Of a stretch of DNA of 47,091 bases, positions 8,665 through 15,729 are shown piece by piece. Source of the DNA: Lachnospiraceae bacterium (GTDB lineage: Bacteria > Bacillota > Clostridia > Lachnospirales > Lachnospiraceae); assembly GCA_017623295.1 (NCBI GenBank), contig JAGAPK010000027.1, positions 1 to 47,091 on the forward strand, written 5' to 3'. The position numbers and the translations under genes are program-made. The stretch's first letter is position 1. Each line of letters begins with the position of its first letter. Below the pieces are notes generated by a model. That model saw only the letters and a list, made by a program, of their open reading frames with translations, was not told the origin of the DNA and did no database searches.

Positions 8665-10047
8665 ATGTATCAAATCGATTTTAAAAATCCGATTCATGTC
8701 TACTTTATTGGAATCGGTGGTATCAGTATGAGCGGACTCGCAGAAATTCTTCTCTCGGAAGGTTTTAAAGTATCCGGTTCCGACAGACAGGAATCTCCGC
8801 TCACCCAGACTTTATCTGAAAAAGGTGCTTCTATTTACTATGGACACCAGAAAGAGAACCTTTCCATCGTTCCCGATTTAATTGTATATACCAGTGCCAT
8901 CAAAGAAGATAATCCCGAAATGATTGCCGGCAAAGAGCTTAATGTTCCATTTCTGTCACGTGCGCAACTGCTTGGACAAATGATGAAAAATTATAAGCTT
9001 CCGATTGCTGTCAGCGGTACACATGGCAAAACAACTACAACTTCCATGCTGTCCCAGATTCTTCTGGAAGGCAACACAGATCCAACCTTGTCCATCGGCG
9101 GCATCTATCAGCCAATAAACGGCAATATTCGTGTCGGTAAATCAGATTATTTTGTTACCGAAGCATGTGAATACACCAACAGCTTTTTGAGTTTTTTCCC
9201 AAAAATCAGTATCATCCTTAATATAGAAGAAGATCATTTGGACTTTTTCAAGGATATCAACGATATTCGTAACTCCTTCCACCAGTTTGCAAAATTGTTA
9301 CCGGCTGATGGAACTCTGATTATCAATAGCGATATTCCTCACGTTGATGAAGTTACCAATGCTCTGGCGTGTCAGGTAATTACCTATGGTTCGTCCGACT
9401 CTTCCGACTACTATCCTACAGATATCACTTATGACGAATTCGGGCATCCTACTTTTACCCTTATGACCAAAGATGGAGCAAAGGAAGGCATATACAGTTT
9501 ACATGTTCCGGGCATTCACAATGTCTATAATGCCATCGCAGCTATTGCTACTGCAAAATTACTTGGCGTGGAACAATCCATAATTGTCAAAGCGTTGTCC
9601 GACTTTTCCGGAACCGACAGACGATTTGAATACAAAGGTCAAGTAAACGGCTTCACTATAATAGATGATTATGCACATCATCCCACAGAAATTACTGCAA
9701 CTTTAAAAGCAGTGAAAAATTATCCGCATAAAACGACCTGGTGCGTGTTCCAACCTCATACTTATACACGAACCAAGGCATTTCTCTCTGATTTTGCCAA
9801 AGCACTGACACTTGCTGACAAAGTAATTCTGGCAGACATTTATGCTGCAAGAGAAAAAGATACACTCGGTATCAGCTCCCGGACTTTGCAAGAAGAAATC
9901 CAGCAGTTAGGAAAAGAATGTTATTACTTCCCTTCTTTTTCTGAAATTGAAAATTTCATTCTGAAAAATTGCACAAAGGATGATTTGTTGATAACTATGG
10001 GTGCCGGAGATGTAGTTAAAATCGGCGAAAACCTGCTCAAAAAATAA
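8665..10047 (+). CDS. murC: UDP-N-acetylmuramate--L-alanine ligase
   Basis: Cytoplasmic ATP-dependent ligase that adds L-alanine to UDP-MurNAc, the first amino acid of the peptidoglycan stem. Full length at 460 residues. An N-terminal Rossmann-type UDP-binding segment (HVYFIGIGGISMSGLAEIL) is followed by the ATP loop SGTHGKTTTTSM near residue 120. The Mur central motif NIEEDHLDFF and the C-terminal ligase domain (IIDDYAHHPTEI) follow. It stands alone, with its own promoter and a terminator made partly of DnaA-box-like sequence directly after the stop. Confidence 0.97.
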   Translation: MYQIDFKNPIHVYFIGIGGISMSGLAEILLSEGFKVSGSDRQESPLTQTLSEKGASIYYGHQKENLSIVPDLIVYTSAIKEDNPEMIAGKELNVPFLSRAQLLGQMMKNYKLPIAVSGTHGKTTTTSMLSQILLEGNTDPTLSIGGIYQPINGNIRVGKSDYFVTEACEYTNSFLSFFPKISIILNIEEDHLDFFKDINDIRNSFHQFAKLLPADGTLIINSDIPHVDEVTNALACQVITYGSSDSSDYYPTDITYDEFGHPTFTLMTKDGAKEGIYSLHVPGIHNVYNAIAAIATAKLLGVEQSIIVKALSDFSGTDRRFEYKGQVNGFTIIDDYAHHPTEITATLKAVKNYPHKTTWCVFQPHTYTRTKAFLSDFAKALTLADKVILADIYAAREKDTLGISSRTLQEEIQQLGKECYYFPSFSEIENFILKNCTKDDLLITMGAGDVVKIGENLLKK

Positions 10048-10056
10048 TTATCCACA
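10048..10056 (+). promoter_or_regulatory. perfect DnaA box abutting the murC stop
   Basis: TTATCCACA begins at the base after the murC stop codon. A near match (ATATCCACA, 10057-10065) adjoins it directly, and an inverted copy of that near match lies at 10096-10104. See the tandem boxes at 10180-10197. Confidence 0.6.
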
Positions 10057-10111
10057 ATATCCACACAAAAGAACATTTTCTATTGCTCTTTTGGCTGTGG
10101 ATATTTTTCTT
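10057..10111 (+). terminator. terminator of murC
   Basis: Arms ATATCCACA-c-AAAAGAAC and GCTCTTTTGG-c-TGTGGATAT pair over most of their length and are followed by TTTTCTT. The outer arms are DnaA-box-like, so the stem may have two roles. Confidence 0.7.
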
Positions 10112-10179
10112 GTATGGAAAAATCGTGAACAATCGTAGAAATCATTTTAAAAGCATCACACCCCAAAATGCTTTTCCGG

Positions 10180-10197
10180 TTATCCACATTATCCACA
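10180..10197 (+). promoter_or_regulatory. two abutting perfect DnaA boxes upstream of dnaD
   Basis: TTATCCACA occurs twice head to tail without a spacer (10180-10188 and 10189-10197), with a degenerate third copy TTATGAACA at 10201-10209. They lie 66-86 bases ahead of the -10 element of the DnaD-domain gene. DnaA is known to act as a transcription factor on replication genes in Bacillus; the same role here is inference. Confidence 0.7.
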
Positions 10198-10262
10198 AAG
10201 TTATGAACAGATGTTCGTTTTTGCTTTCTGGCAAATTGACTATTTCTTTTTAAAAATTGCTA

Positions 10263-10271
10263 TGCTATAAT
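10263..10271 (+). promoter_or_regulatory. extended -10 promoter of the dnaD-dnaC-prs group
   Basis: TGCTATAAT fits an extended -10 (TGnTATAAT), 43 bases before the ATG at 10314. A TTGACT element lies upstream (10236-10241), but its spacing to this -10 is too long for a normal promoter. Confidence 0.55.
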
Positions 10272-10313
10272 TCTGCTTACTTTGGTAAATCTTTAAAAAG
10301 GTATGGTATAAAA

Positions 10314-11372
10314 ATGAGTCAGTTAACAATTTATCAGGATAATTATACAGATGCGACGGTTATCTCTAACCGTTTTATTGATGAATACATGAAGTCTGCC
10401 AATGATGCGCAGCTCAAAATCTATCTGTATCTAATCCGTATGATGAGTGCCCGACTCTCTACCAGCGTGTCAGAAATTGCGGATATGTTTAATTATACAG
10501 AAAAAGACGTTTTGCGCGCTTTAAAATATTGGGAAAAAAACCAATTATTGACACTGGACTATGATGATGCCAAAAATCTCGTTGGTATTCACTTGCGCGA
10601 CTTAAATGCAACGTCATCAACAGATGCACCGTCTGCATCCTATGTGGCACCGATTTCTTTCAAGCTGCCAATGCCTGAAAAAGAAACGCCGGTTATAAAA
10701 GAAGAGGTTTCTGACCCCTATGCAAAGCCTGCTTATACTTTGGATGAGCTGAAAGCTTTTAAATCCGATGAAGCAACTTCCAGATTGCTTTTCATCGCAG
10801 AACAGTATTTAAAGAAAACGTTAAGTCCTTCGGAAATGAAATCTATTTTCTTCATTTCGGACAAGCTTGGTTTCTCAGAAGACTTGATTGATTATCTGAT
10901 TCAGTATTGTATTGACCGGGGCAAAAAGGATTTGCGCTACATGGAAAAAGTTGCTATCAACTGGGCGCAGGAAGGTATTACAACACCGAAACAGGCAACC
11001 AAATATGTACATAAATATGACAAAACCGTCTATGATATAATGAACGCACTTGGTAAATCCACTACTCCAACGCAGACTGAAGTTACTTATATTACCCGTT
11101 GGACCAAAGAATTTGCCTTTGAGTTTGATGTGATTGCTGCCGCCTGTGAACGTACTGTTCTGGCAACCGACAAACATCGTTTTGAATATGCCGACAGTAT
11201 TTTGAGCAGCTGGTATAAAGCCGGTGTTCATCACCGAGGCGATATTCAGGCATTAGAAGATAATTTCCAGAAAAACAAGGCAGCCAAAGCTGCTTCCAAT
11301 AATAAATTTAACCAGTTCAAACAAAGTCATTACGATTTTGATGCACTGGAAAAAGAGTTATTAAGCAATTAA
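10314..11372 (+). CDS. DnaD-domain replication initiation protein
   Basis: Primosome-type protein of 352 residues. The N-terminal part (LKIYLYLIRMMSARLSTSVS, then EIADMFNYTEKDVLRALKYW) is a winged-helix domain like that of DnaD/DnaB. A DnaD-type C-terminal helical domain follows (SKLLFIAEQYL-like RLLFIAEQYLKKTLSPSE, then MEKVAINWAQEGI). In Bacillus such proteins remodel DNA at the origin and pass the helicase to DNA together with DnaI. The start at 10314 follows an AAAAGG-type site and gives the family N-terminus; an upstream in-frame codon lies before the promoter. It is directly followed by a DnaC/DnaI-like loader, which supports the primosome role. Confidence 0.88.
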   Translation: MSQLTIYQDNYTDATVISNRFIDEYMKSANDAQLKIYLYLIRMMSARLSTSVSEIADMFNYTEKDVLRALKYWEKNQLLTLDYDDAKNLVGIHLRDLNATSSTDAPSASYVAPISFKLPMPEKETPVIKEEVSDPYAKPAYTLDELKAFKSDEATSRLLFIAEQYLKKTLSPSEMKSIFFISDKLGFSEDLIDYLIQYCIDRGKKDLRYMEKVAINWAQEGITTPKQATKYVHKYDKTVYDIMNALGKSTTPTQTEVTYITRWTKEFAFEFDVIAAACERTVLATDKHRFEYADSILSSWYKAGVHHRGDIQALEDNFQKNKAAKAASNNKFNQFKQSHYDFDALEKELLSN

Positions 11373-11405
11373 TAAGTCAAGTAATTAGTAATAAGGAGTT
11401 TCGCC

Positions 11406-12377
11406 GTGTCACTAACGAATTCCCAGTATGATATCATACTGCATGATTATGAAAACAGACAATTAAACAATCGTCATGAACTGGAGCGTAAGAAAGCTTA
11501 TGTATATGAGCATATTCCGGGCTACCGTGATTTGGAAGACGCGGTTGCCGCTGTTTCCGTATCGCAAGGAAAAAAATATCTGGAAGGCGATGAAAACGCT
11601 ATGGAAGACTTACGTGACTTAATCGCTGAATTATCCGGCAAAAAAGCACAGCTTTTATTGGATGCCGGATTACCGGAAAATTATCTGGAACCGATTTATA
11701 CCTGTCCGGATTGCAAAGATACCGGTTATATAGACGGTCAGAAATGTCATTGTTTCAAACAAGCGATGATAACTCTTCTATATGAACAGTCAAATATTCG
11801 TGAAATGTTACAAAACGAAAACTTTCAGACCTTATCTTATGAATATTATGACGGAGATGACTTGCAGCATTTCAAAAACGCTGTAACAACCTGTCAGAAT
11901 TTTATCAAAAATTTCAATTCCGACTACCATAATCTATTTTTTTATGGTAAAGTGGGTACTGGAAAATCATTCTTGTCAAACTGTGTTGCCAAAGAACTGA
12001 TTGAAAGCGGTCATTCCGTTATCTATTTCAGTGCAACCAGTCTTTTTGACATGTTATCTAAATATTCTTTTGATTACAGAAACAAAGAAGATCAAAGAGA
12101 ACGCTATACAGACCTTTATCAATGTGATTTGTTAATTATAGATGATTTAGGAACTGAATTGGCAAACCAGTTTGTTAATTCTCAGCTTTTTTCCCTTTTA
12201 AACGAAAGACATATGGGTAAAAAAGCAACCGTCATCTCTACAAATCTTTCTCTGGAAGAATTGCGGAACAGATATTCTGACCGTATTTTTTCCCGTATTA
12301 CCAGTCATTATGAGTTGTGTAAACTGACTGGTCCTGATATTCGTATTTACAAAAAGCGATTACTGAACAGAAAGTGA
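11406..12377 (+). CDS. DnaC/DnaI-like helicase loader ATPase
   Basis: AAA+ ATPase of 323 residues that likely loads the replicative helicase. The N-terminal region contains a zinc-binding cluster (CPDCKDTGYIDGQKCHCF), as in clostridial DnaC-like proteins. The ATPase core has Walker A (YGKVGTGKSF), Walker B (CDLLIIDDLGTE) and sensor 1 (VISTNLSLEEL), with the arginine-finger area RIFSRI. The start is GTG with AAGGAG upstream. It follows the DnaD gene by 33 bases and ends 12 bases before prs, so the three are probably one operon. Confidence 0.92.
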   Translation: MSLTNSQYDIILHDYENRQLNNRHELERKKAYVYEHIPGYRDLEDAVAAVSVSQGKKYLEGDENAMEDLRDLIAELSGKKAQLLLDAGLPENYLEPIYTCPDCKDTGYIDGQKCHCFKQAMITLLYEQSNIREMLQNENFQTLSYEYYDGDDLQHFKNAVTTCQNFIKNFNSDYHNLFFYGKVGTGKSFLSNCVAKELIESGHSVIYFSATSLFDMLSKYSFDYRNKEDQRERYTDLYQCDLLIIDDLGTELANQFVNSQLFSLLNERHMGKKATVISTNLSLEELRNRYSDRIFSRITSHYELCKLTGPDIRIYKKRLLNRK

Positions 12378-12388
12378 GGATTTTTTTC

Positions 12389-13576
12389 ATGGCAAAGCGT
12401 GAAGAAAAAAGAAATCTGGAAACCATCCCAGTCGGCTCTCTCGGTATCATTCCGCTCGAAGGCTGCAAATCATTGGGAGAAAAGGTTAACTACTATCTCG
12501 TGAAATGGAGAGCAGAAAGAGAAAGCGAACACAAAGACAGTCTTGCTTTTACAGGTTATCAGCGCGACTCTTATATTGTAGATGCTAAAGTACCTCGTTT
12601 CGGCTCCGGTGAGGCAAAAGGTGTTATTAAAGAATCTGTTCGTGGTATCGACTTGTACCTTCTGGTGGATGTCGCAAACTACAGCCTTACTTACTCTCTG
12701 TGTGGACATGAGAATCACATGTCTCCGGATGACCACTACCAGGATTTAAAACGTATTATTGCAGCTGTTGGTGGTAAAGCAAGACGTATTACCGTAATTA
12801 TGCCGTTCTTATACGAAAGCAGACAGCATAAGAGAACTGCAAGAGAATCTCTCGACTGTGCTCTGGCATTACAGGAAATGGTTAATATGGGCGTTGATAA
12901 CATCATTACCTTCGATGCACATGACCCACGTGTTCAGAATGCGATTCCGTTACATGGTTTCGAAACCATCCAGCCGGCTTATCAGTTTGTAAAAGGTCTT
13001 CTTACAAATGTAAAAGGACTTCATATTGACAATGACCACATGATGGTTATCAGCCCGGATGAAGGCGGTATGAGCAGAGCAATTTACATTGCCAACGTTC
13101 TTGGTCTGGATATGGGTATGTTCTATAAGAGAAGAGATTATACAAAAGTTGTAAACGGCCGTAACCCAATTGTTGCTCACGAGTTCTTAGGAACCAGTGT
13201 AGAAGGCAAGGATATGATTATCATTGATGATATGATTTCTTCCGGCGAAAGTGTTCTGGAAGTTGCAGCTGCTTTGAAAGAAAGAAAAGCAAATCGCATT
13301 TTCGTATTCTCTACCTTCGGTCTTTTCACATCCGGTCTTGACCGCTTTGACAAGGCATTTGCAGATGGCATTATTGACAAGGTTCTTACTACAAACCTTG
13401 TTTACCAGACACCAGAACTTTTAAATCGTGAATGGTACATTAACTGTGATTTAAGTAAATATATTGCTTATATCATTGATACTTTAAATCATGATACTTC
13501 TATCAGTGATTTATTAAATCCGGTAGAACGTATTCAGTCCATTGTAGCAAGATACAATGCCGGAGAATTGAATTAG
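12389..13576 (+). CDS. prs: ribose-phosphate pyrophosphokinase, long clostridial type
   Basis: Makes PRPP from ribose-5-phosphate and ATP. At 395 residues it is longer than the usual ~315, a form common in Clostridia. The metal/ATP region includes MPFLYESRQHKRTARESL, where the classical enzyme has Y-A-R-Q-D-R-K. ITFDAHDPRVQNAIPLHGFE matches the DLHA flag region, and VISPDEGGMSRA and the PRPP loop MIIIDDMISSGESVLE are clear. The ATG at 12389 has GTGAGGAT upstream; an in-frame codon at 12374 overlaps dnaC and is less likely. It ends in a bidirectional terminator. RpiB (35593-36024) elsewhere in the window supplies the same pentose pool. Confidence 0.93.
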   Translation: MAKREEKRNLETIPVGSLGIIPLEGCKSLGEKVNYYLVKWRAERESEHKDSLAFTGYQRDSYIVDAKVPRFGSGEAKGVIKESVRGIDLYLLVDVANYSLTYSLCGHENHMSPDDHYQDLKRIIAAVGGKARRITVIMPFLYESRQHKRTARESLDCALALQEMVNMGVDNIITFDAHDPRVQNAIPLHGFETIQPAYQFVKGLLTNVKGLHIDNDHMMVISPDEGGMSRAIYIANVLGLDMGMFYKRRDYTKVVNGRNPIVAHEFLGTSVEGKDMIIIDDMISSGESVLEVAAALKERKANRIFVFSTFGLFTSGLDRFDKAFADGIIDKVLTTNLVYQTPELLNREWYINCDLSKYIAYIIDTLNHDTSISDLLNPVERIQSIVARYNAGELN

Positions 13577-13602
13577 TATACTGAAATTGATATATGATAA
13601 AC

Positions 13603-13642
13603 AAAAATGCGGGAACAACGAAAGTGTGAACCCGCATTTTTT
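13603..13642 (+). terminator. bidirectional terminator between prs and the YczE-like gene
   Basis: AAAAATGCGGG and CCCGCATTTTTT form a perfect stem with a 17-base loop. The A and T runs on both sides let it serve both converging genes. Confidence 0.85.
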
Positions 13643-13662
13643 GCTCTGTTTATATTTTATAC

Positions 13663-14319
13663 TTACACTATCTTCTTCAAGATACGCTCAATAATCTTCT
13701 CGCTTCTTGGCAAAAAGAATCCGGCTACCGGACCTACCAGACAGGCACAGACTATCGTACCAATACCAAAGGAACCGCCTAACAAAAATCCTACTACAAC
13801 AAAAGAAACATCTACCGCAATTCGAATAATACTAAATTTCGCATGTGTCTTCTCGCTGATAACAAGTGCAACTAAATCATTCGGTCCGGTTCCTGCATCA
13901 GACTTAATTACAATTGTCATACCAAATGCCAGAATTACACAGCCAAATGCAAGCACAACCAGTTTATACCACAGGTTCTTCTCCCCTTCAAAGAGAAATT
14001 TTAAAAATAAAGTGAAAAAATCAATAATTGGGCCACCACAAATCATACAAAGTATTGTACCGATTTTAATATAGCTTCTATCAACTATCAAAAGTACAAG
14101 GATAATCAGAAAACATATTGTCACATGTGTATATCCATGTGTCAGAAATTTCCATTCCGTTAAGTCGGTTACACTTCGAAAAATTCCTTGTACAAGTACG
14201 TTAAAAGGGTCTGCCCCCAAATCCGCTAATAGGAATAATGTCACACCAAGATGCGCAATCGTAAGTCCTATCAATAGGATGATAACTCTTATGATGGTTT
14301 CTTTTAGACTTCTTTTCAT
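13663..14319 (-). CDS. YczE/YitT-type integral membrane protein
   Basis: A 218-residue protein with about five to six hydrophobic helices and little else. The repeated G-x-x-L/F-x-x-x-A-D-L-G-A-D-P-F motif near residue 30 and SDAGTGPNDLVALV near residue 145 are typical of the YczE/YyaS family, where two halves each carry a G-x-D/G-P motif. No biochemical role is established. A second member lies at 18292-18942. GGAGGAATACCT precedes the ATG and a good promoter lies at 14347-14376. Confidence 0.8.
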   Translation of the reverse strand: MKRSLKETIIRVIILLIGLTIAHLGVTLFLLADLGADPFNVLVQGIFRSVTDLTEWKFLTHGYTHVTICFLIILVLLIVDRSYIKIGTILCMICGGPIIDFFTLFLKFLFEGEKNLWYKLVVLAFGCVILAFGMTIVIKSDAGTGPNDLVALVISEKTHAKFSIIRIAVDVSFVVVGFLLGGSFGIGTIVCACLVGPVAGFFLPRSEKIIERILKKIV

Positions 14320-14346
14320 AGGTATTCCTCCGATGTTTCAGCGTTC

Positions 14347-14376
14347 ATTATAGACTAAAACAATATTTTGAATCAA
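14347..14376 (-). promoter_or_regulatory. promoter of the YczE-like gene
   Basis: On the minus strand TTGATT, an 18-base spacer and TATAAT. The -35 element overlaps the stop of the DUF2442 gene. Confidence 0.6.
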
Positions 14377-14618
14377 TACAAAACCGTTTTCCCTAAATTG
14401 TACAGTTCATCAGGACATATATCCTGTCCATCGGGCCATACAACAGTAAATCCATCCGTATAAACACGTTTAAAATATTCCAGTGACCTCAATTGTCCAT
14501 ACCATTCACCCTTTATATACGGTTCAACATCAAAATATTTTTTTTCACCATTATCAAACTCCACTAATATTTGATATGCACATATCACTTCCACATGAGT
14601 CGCTGTTGGTCTCAACAT
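14373..14618 (-). CDS. DUF2442-family protein
   Basis: 81 residues. The pattern LVEFDNGEKKYFDVEPYIKG, then LRSLEYFKRVYTDGFTVVWP with G-x-D-I-C-P-D-E-L-Y, is the DUF2442 fold signature. Function is not established. It lies 19 bases after a DUF4160 gene and each has its own GGAGG site. Such pairs occur widely next to each other and have been suggested to be toxin-antitoxin-like or regulatory modules. I cannot support an activity from this sequence. Confidence 0.8.
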   Translation of the reverse strand: MLRPTATHVEVICAYQILVEFDNGEKKYFDVEPYIKGEWYGQLRSLEYFKRVYTDGFTVVWPDGQDICPDELYNLGKTVLY

Positions 14619-14637
14619 AACAAAACACCTCCGTCGC

Positions 14638-14904
14638 CTAACGCAATGGTTCTATCTTGAAATAGTCATCTCCATTACTTAGTAATTCCCAGTTTGCTTT
14701 TAATTCATCTTCATGAATTACAATCCATGCCAGCAAAAGCTTCATTTGCTTATTCGGAAAACTTCCTTCTAATATCTCACCATCTATCCCTACCACGATT
14801 TCATTATCGCCATATAAGGCATGAATATGCGGTTTATTATGTTTTCCTCCCTTTTCACTTTGCATTCGTACAATAATCCCAAAAAACATAGATAATGCGG
14901 GCAT
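14638..14904 (-). CDS. DUF4160-family protein
   Basis: 88 residues. The start MPALSMFFGIIVRM and the core HNKPHIHALYGDNEIVVGID, followed by G-S-F-P and WIVIHEDELKANWELL, match DUF4160. The conserved H-x-P-H-I-H-A triad of histidines is intact and could bind metal. The ATG at 14904 is chosen because the GTG at 14913 falls inside the ribosome site (GGAGGTG). It is the first gene of the DUF4160-DUF2442 pair, with a promoter at 14970-14997. Confidence 0.82.
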   Translation of the reverse strand: MPALSMFFGIIVRMQSEKGGKHNKPHIHALYGDNEIVVGIDGEILEGSFPNKQMKLLLAWIVIHEDELKANWELLSNGDDYFKIEPLR

Positions 14905-14969
14905 TTGAAACACCTCCGTTCATAATGTCATATCATATATCAAAATCGCTATAACCTTATACTCTCTAT

Positions 14970-14997
14970 GTTATATAGAATACCATAGGATTTTCAA
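14970..14997 (-). promoter_or_regulatory. promoter of the DUF4160-DUF2442 pair
   Basis: On the minus strand TTGAAA, a 16-base spacer and TATAAC, about 65 bases before the DUF4160 start. Confidence 0.5.
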
Positions 14998-15021
14998 TAA
15001 AGAAAGAAATTCTATTAGTGA

Positions 15022-15050
15022 TTGCCTTTTTTCTCCGAATATGCTACACT
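15022..15050 (+). promoter_or_regulatory. promoter of queT
   Basis: TTGCCT, a 17-base spacer and TACACT preceded by TGC (extended -10). It predicts a start near 15057, just ahead of the structured leader. Confidence 0.6.
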
Positions 15051-15063
15051 TTCTAAGTTGCAC

Positions 15064-15161
15064 AGCCCTAAAACCAAGGTCTTATGGGCTAAGTATGTAA
15101 ATTACATACTAAAAAAACCGAGTGTTCGAGACCTTCCACTCGTAAAACAAAACTAAAGGAG
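15064..15161 (+). ncRNA. structured queT leader, probable preQ1 riboswitch (class III-like)
   Basis: Three stems are visible: AGCCC/GGGCT (15064-15068 with 15086-15090), AGTATGT/ACATACT (15092-15098 with 15104-15110) and CGAGTG/CACTCG (15119-15124 with 15137-15142). The loop of the first holds AAGGTCT (15076-15082), a perfect complement of AGACCTT in the loop of the third (15129-15135), so a loop-loop pseudoknot is predicted. The ribosome site AAAGGAG (15155-15161) follows. PreQ1 riboswitches, including a class III pseudoknot type in Clostridia, are known upstream of queT genes. Class assignment is inference; the pairings are seen. Confidence 0.7.
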
Positions 15162-15165
15162 ACAA

Positions 15166-15684
15166 ATGAATATGAAAAAGAAAGAAACCGTATTTCTAAC
15201 CCAGGCAGCTATGATTGCCGCTATCTACGTTGTGCTTACTTTTATAGCCAACGCCTTCGGACTTGCTAATTATGCGATTCAGGTCCGCTTCTCTGAGGCA
15301 CTTACCATTCTGCCTTATTTTACACCCGCTGCAATACCAGGGCTATTTATTGGGTGTCTGCTCAGTAACCTTTTGACCGGATGTGCATTACCCGATATTG
15401 TTTTCGGAACTCTTGCGACTTTACTTGGTGCGCTCGGCACTTATGCGCTGCACAGGTGGAAATGGTGCGCTCCGATTACTCCGATTCTGTCCAATGCTAT
15501 TATTGTTCCTCTTGTACTTATTTATGGCTATGGTATGACCATCGAAGGAGTTTCTACTGCCTATTGCTATGGCTATTACTTTCTGACTGTTGGCGCAGGC
15601 GAGATTATCTCTTGTGGTGTTCTTGGCATGATACTTTTATTGAGTCTGGAAAAATACCGTACAAGACTTTTTCCGGCATTATAA
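15166..15684 (+). CDS. queT: QueT-type queuosine precursor transporter
   Basis: Membrane protein of 172 residues with about five helices, the substrate-binding (S) component type of ECF transporters for preQ1 or related 7-deazaguanines. MIAAIYVVLTFI, then VRFSEALTILPYFTP and IPGLFIGCLLSNLLTG, are characteristic of the family. The first ATG is four bases from GGAG and a second in-frame ATG (15172) is ten bases from it; either may be used. The leader upstream folds like a preQ1 sensor, which agrees with the product. It ends in a strong terminator. Confidence 0.88.
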   Translation: MNMKKKETVFLTQAAMIAAIYVVLTFIANAFGLANYAIQVRFSEALTILPYFTPAAIPGLFIGCLLSNLLTGCALPDIVFGTLATLLGALGTYALHRWKWCAPITPILSNAIIVPLVLIYGYGMTIEGVSTAYCYGYYFLTVGAGEIISCGVLGMILLLSLEKYRTRLFPAL

Positions 15685-15688
15685 CTAT

Positions 15689-15729
15689 AAATGGTCACAC
15701 TGCTTTTTCTGCAATGTGACCATTTTTTT
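15689..15729 (+). terminator. terminator of queT
   Basis: AAATGGTCACA and TGTGACCATTTTTTT form an 11-bp stem with T tract. The T run overlaps the stop codon of the convergent gene ending at 15728. Confidence 0.85.

Noticed and set aside
10236-10271. TTGACT-TATAAT as one promoter before dnaD
   Set aside because: The distance between the two hexamers is 24 bases, too long; the extended -10 stands better alone.
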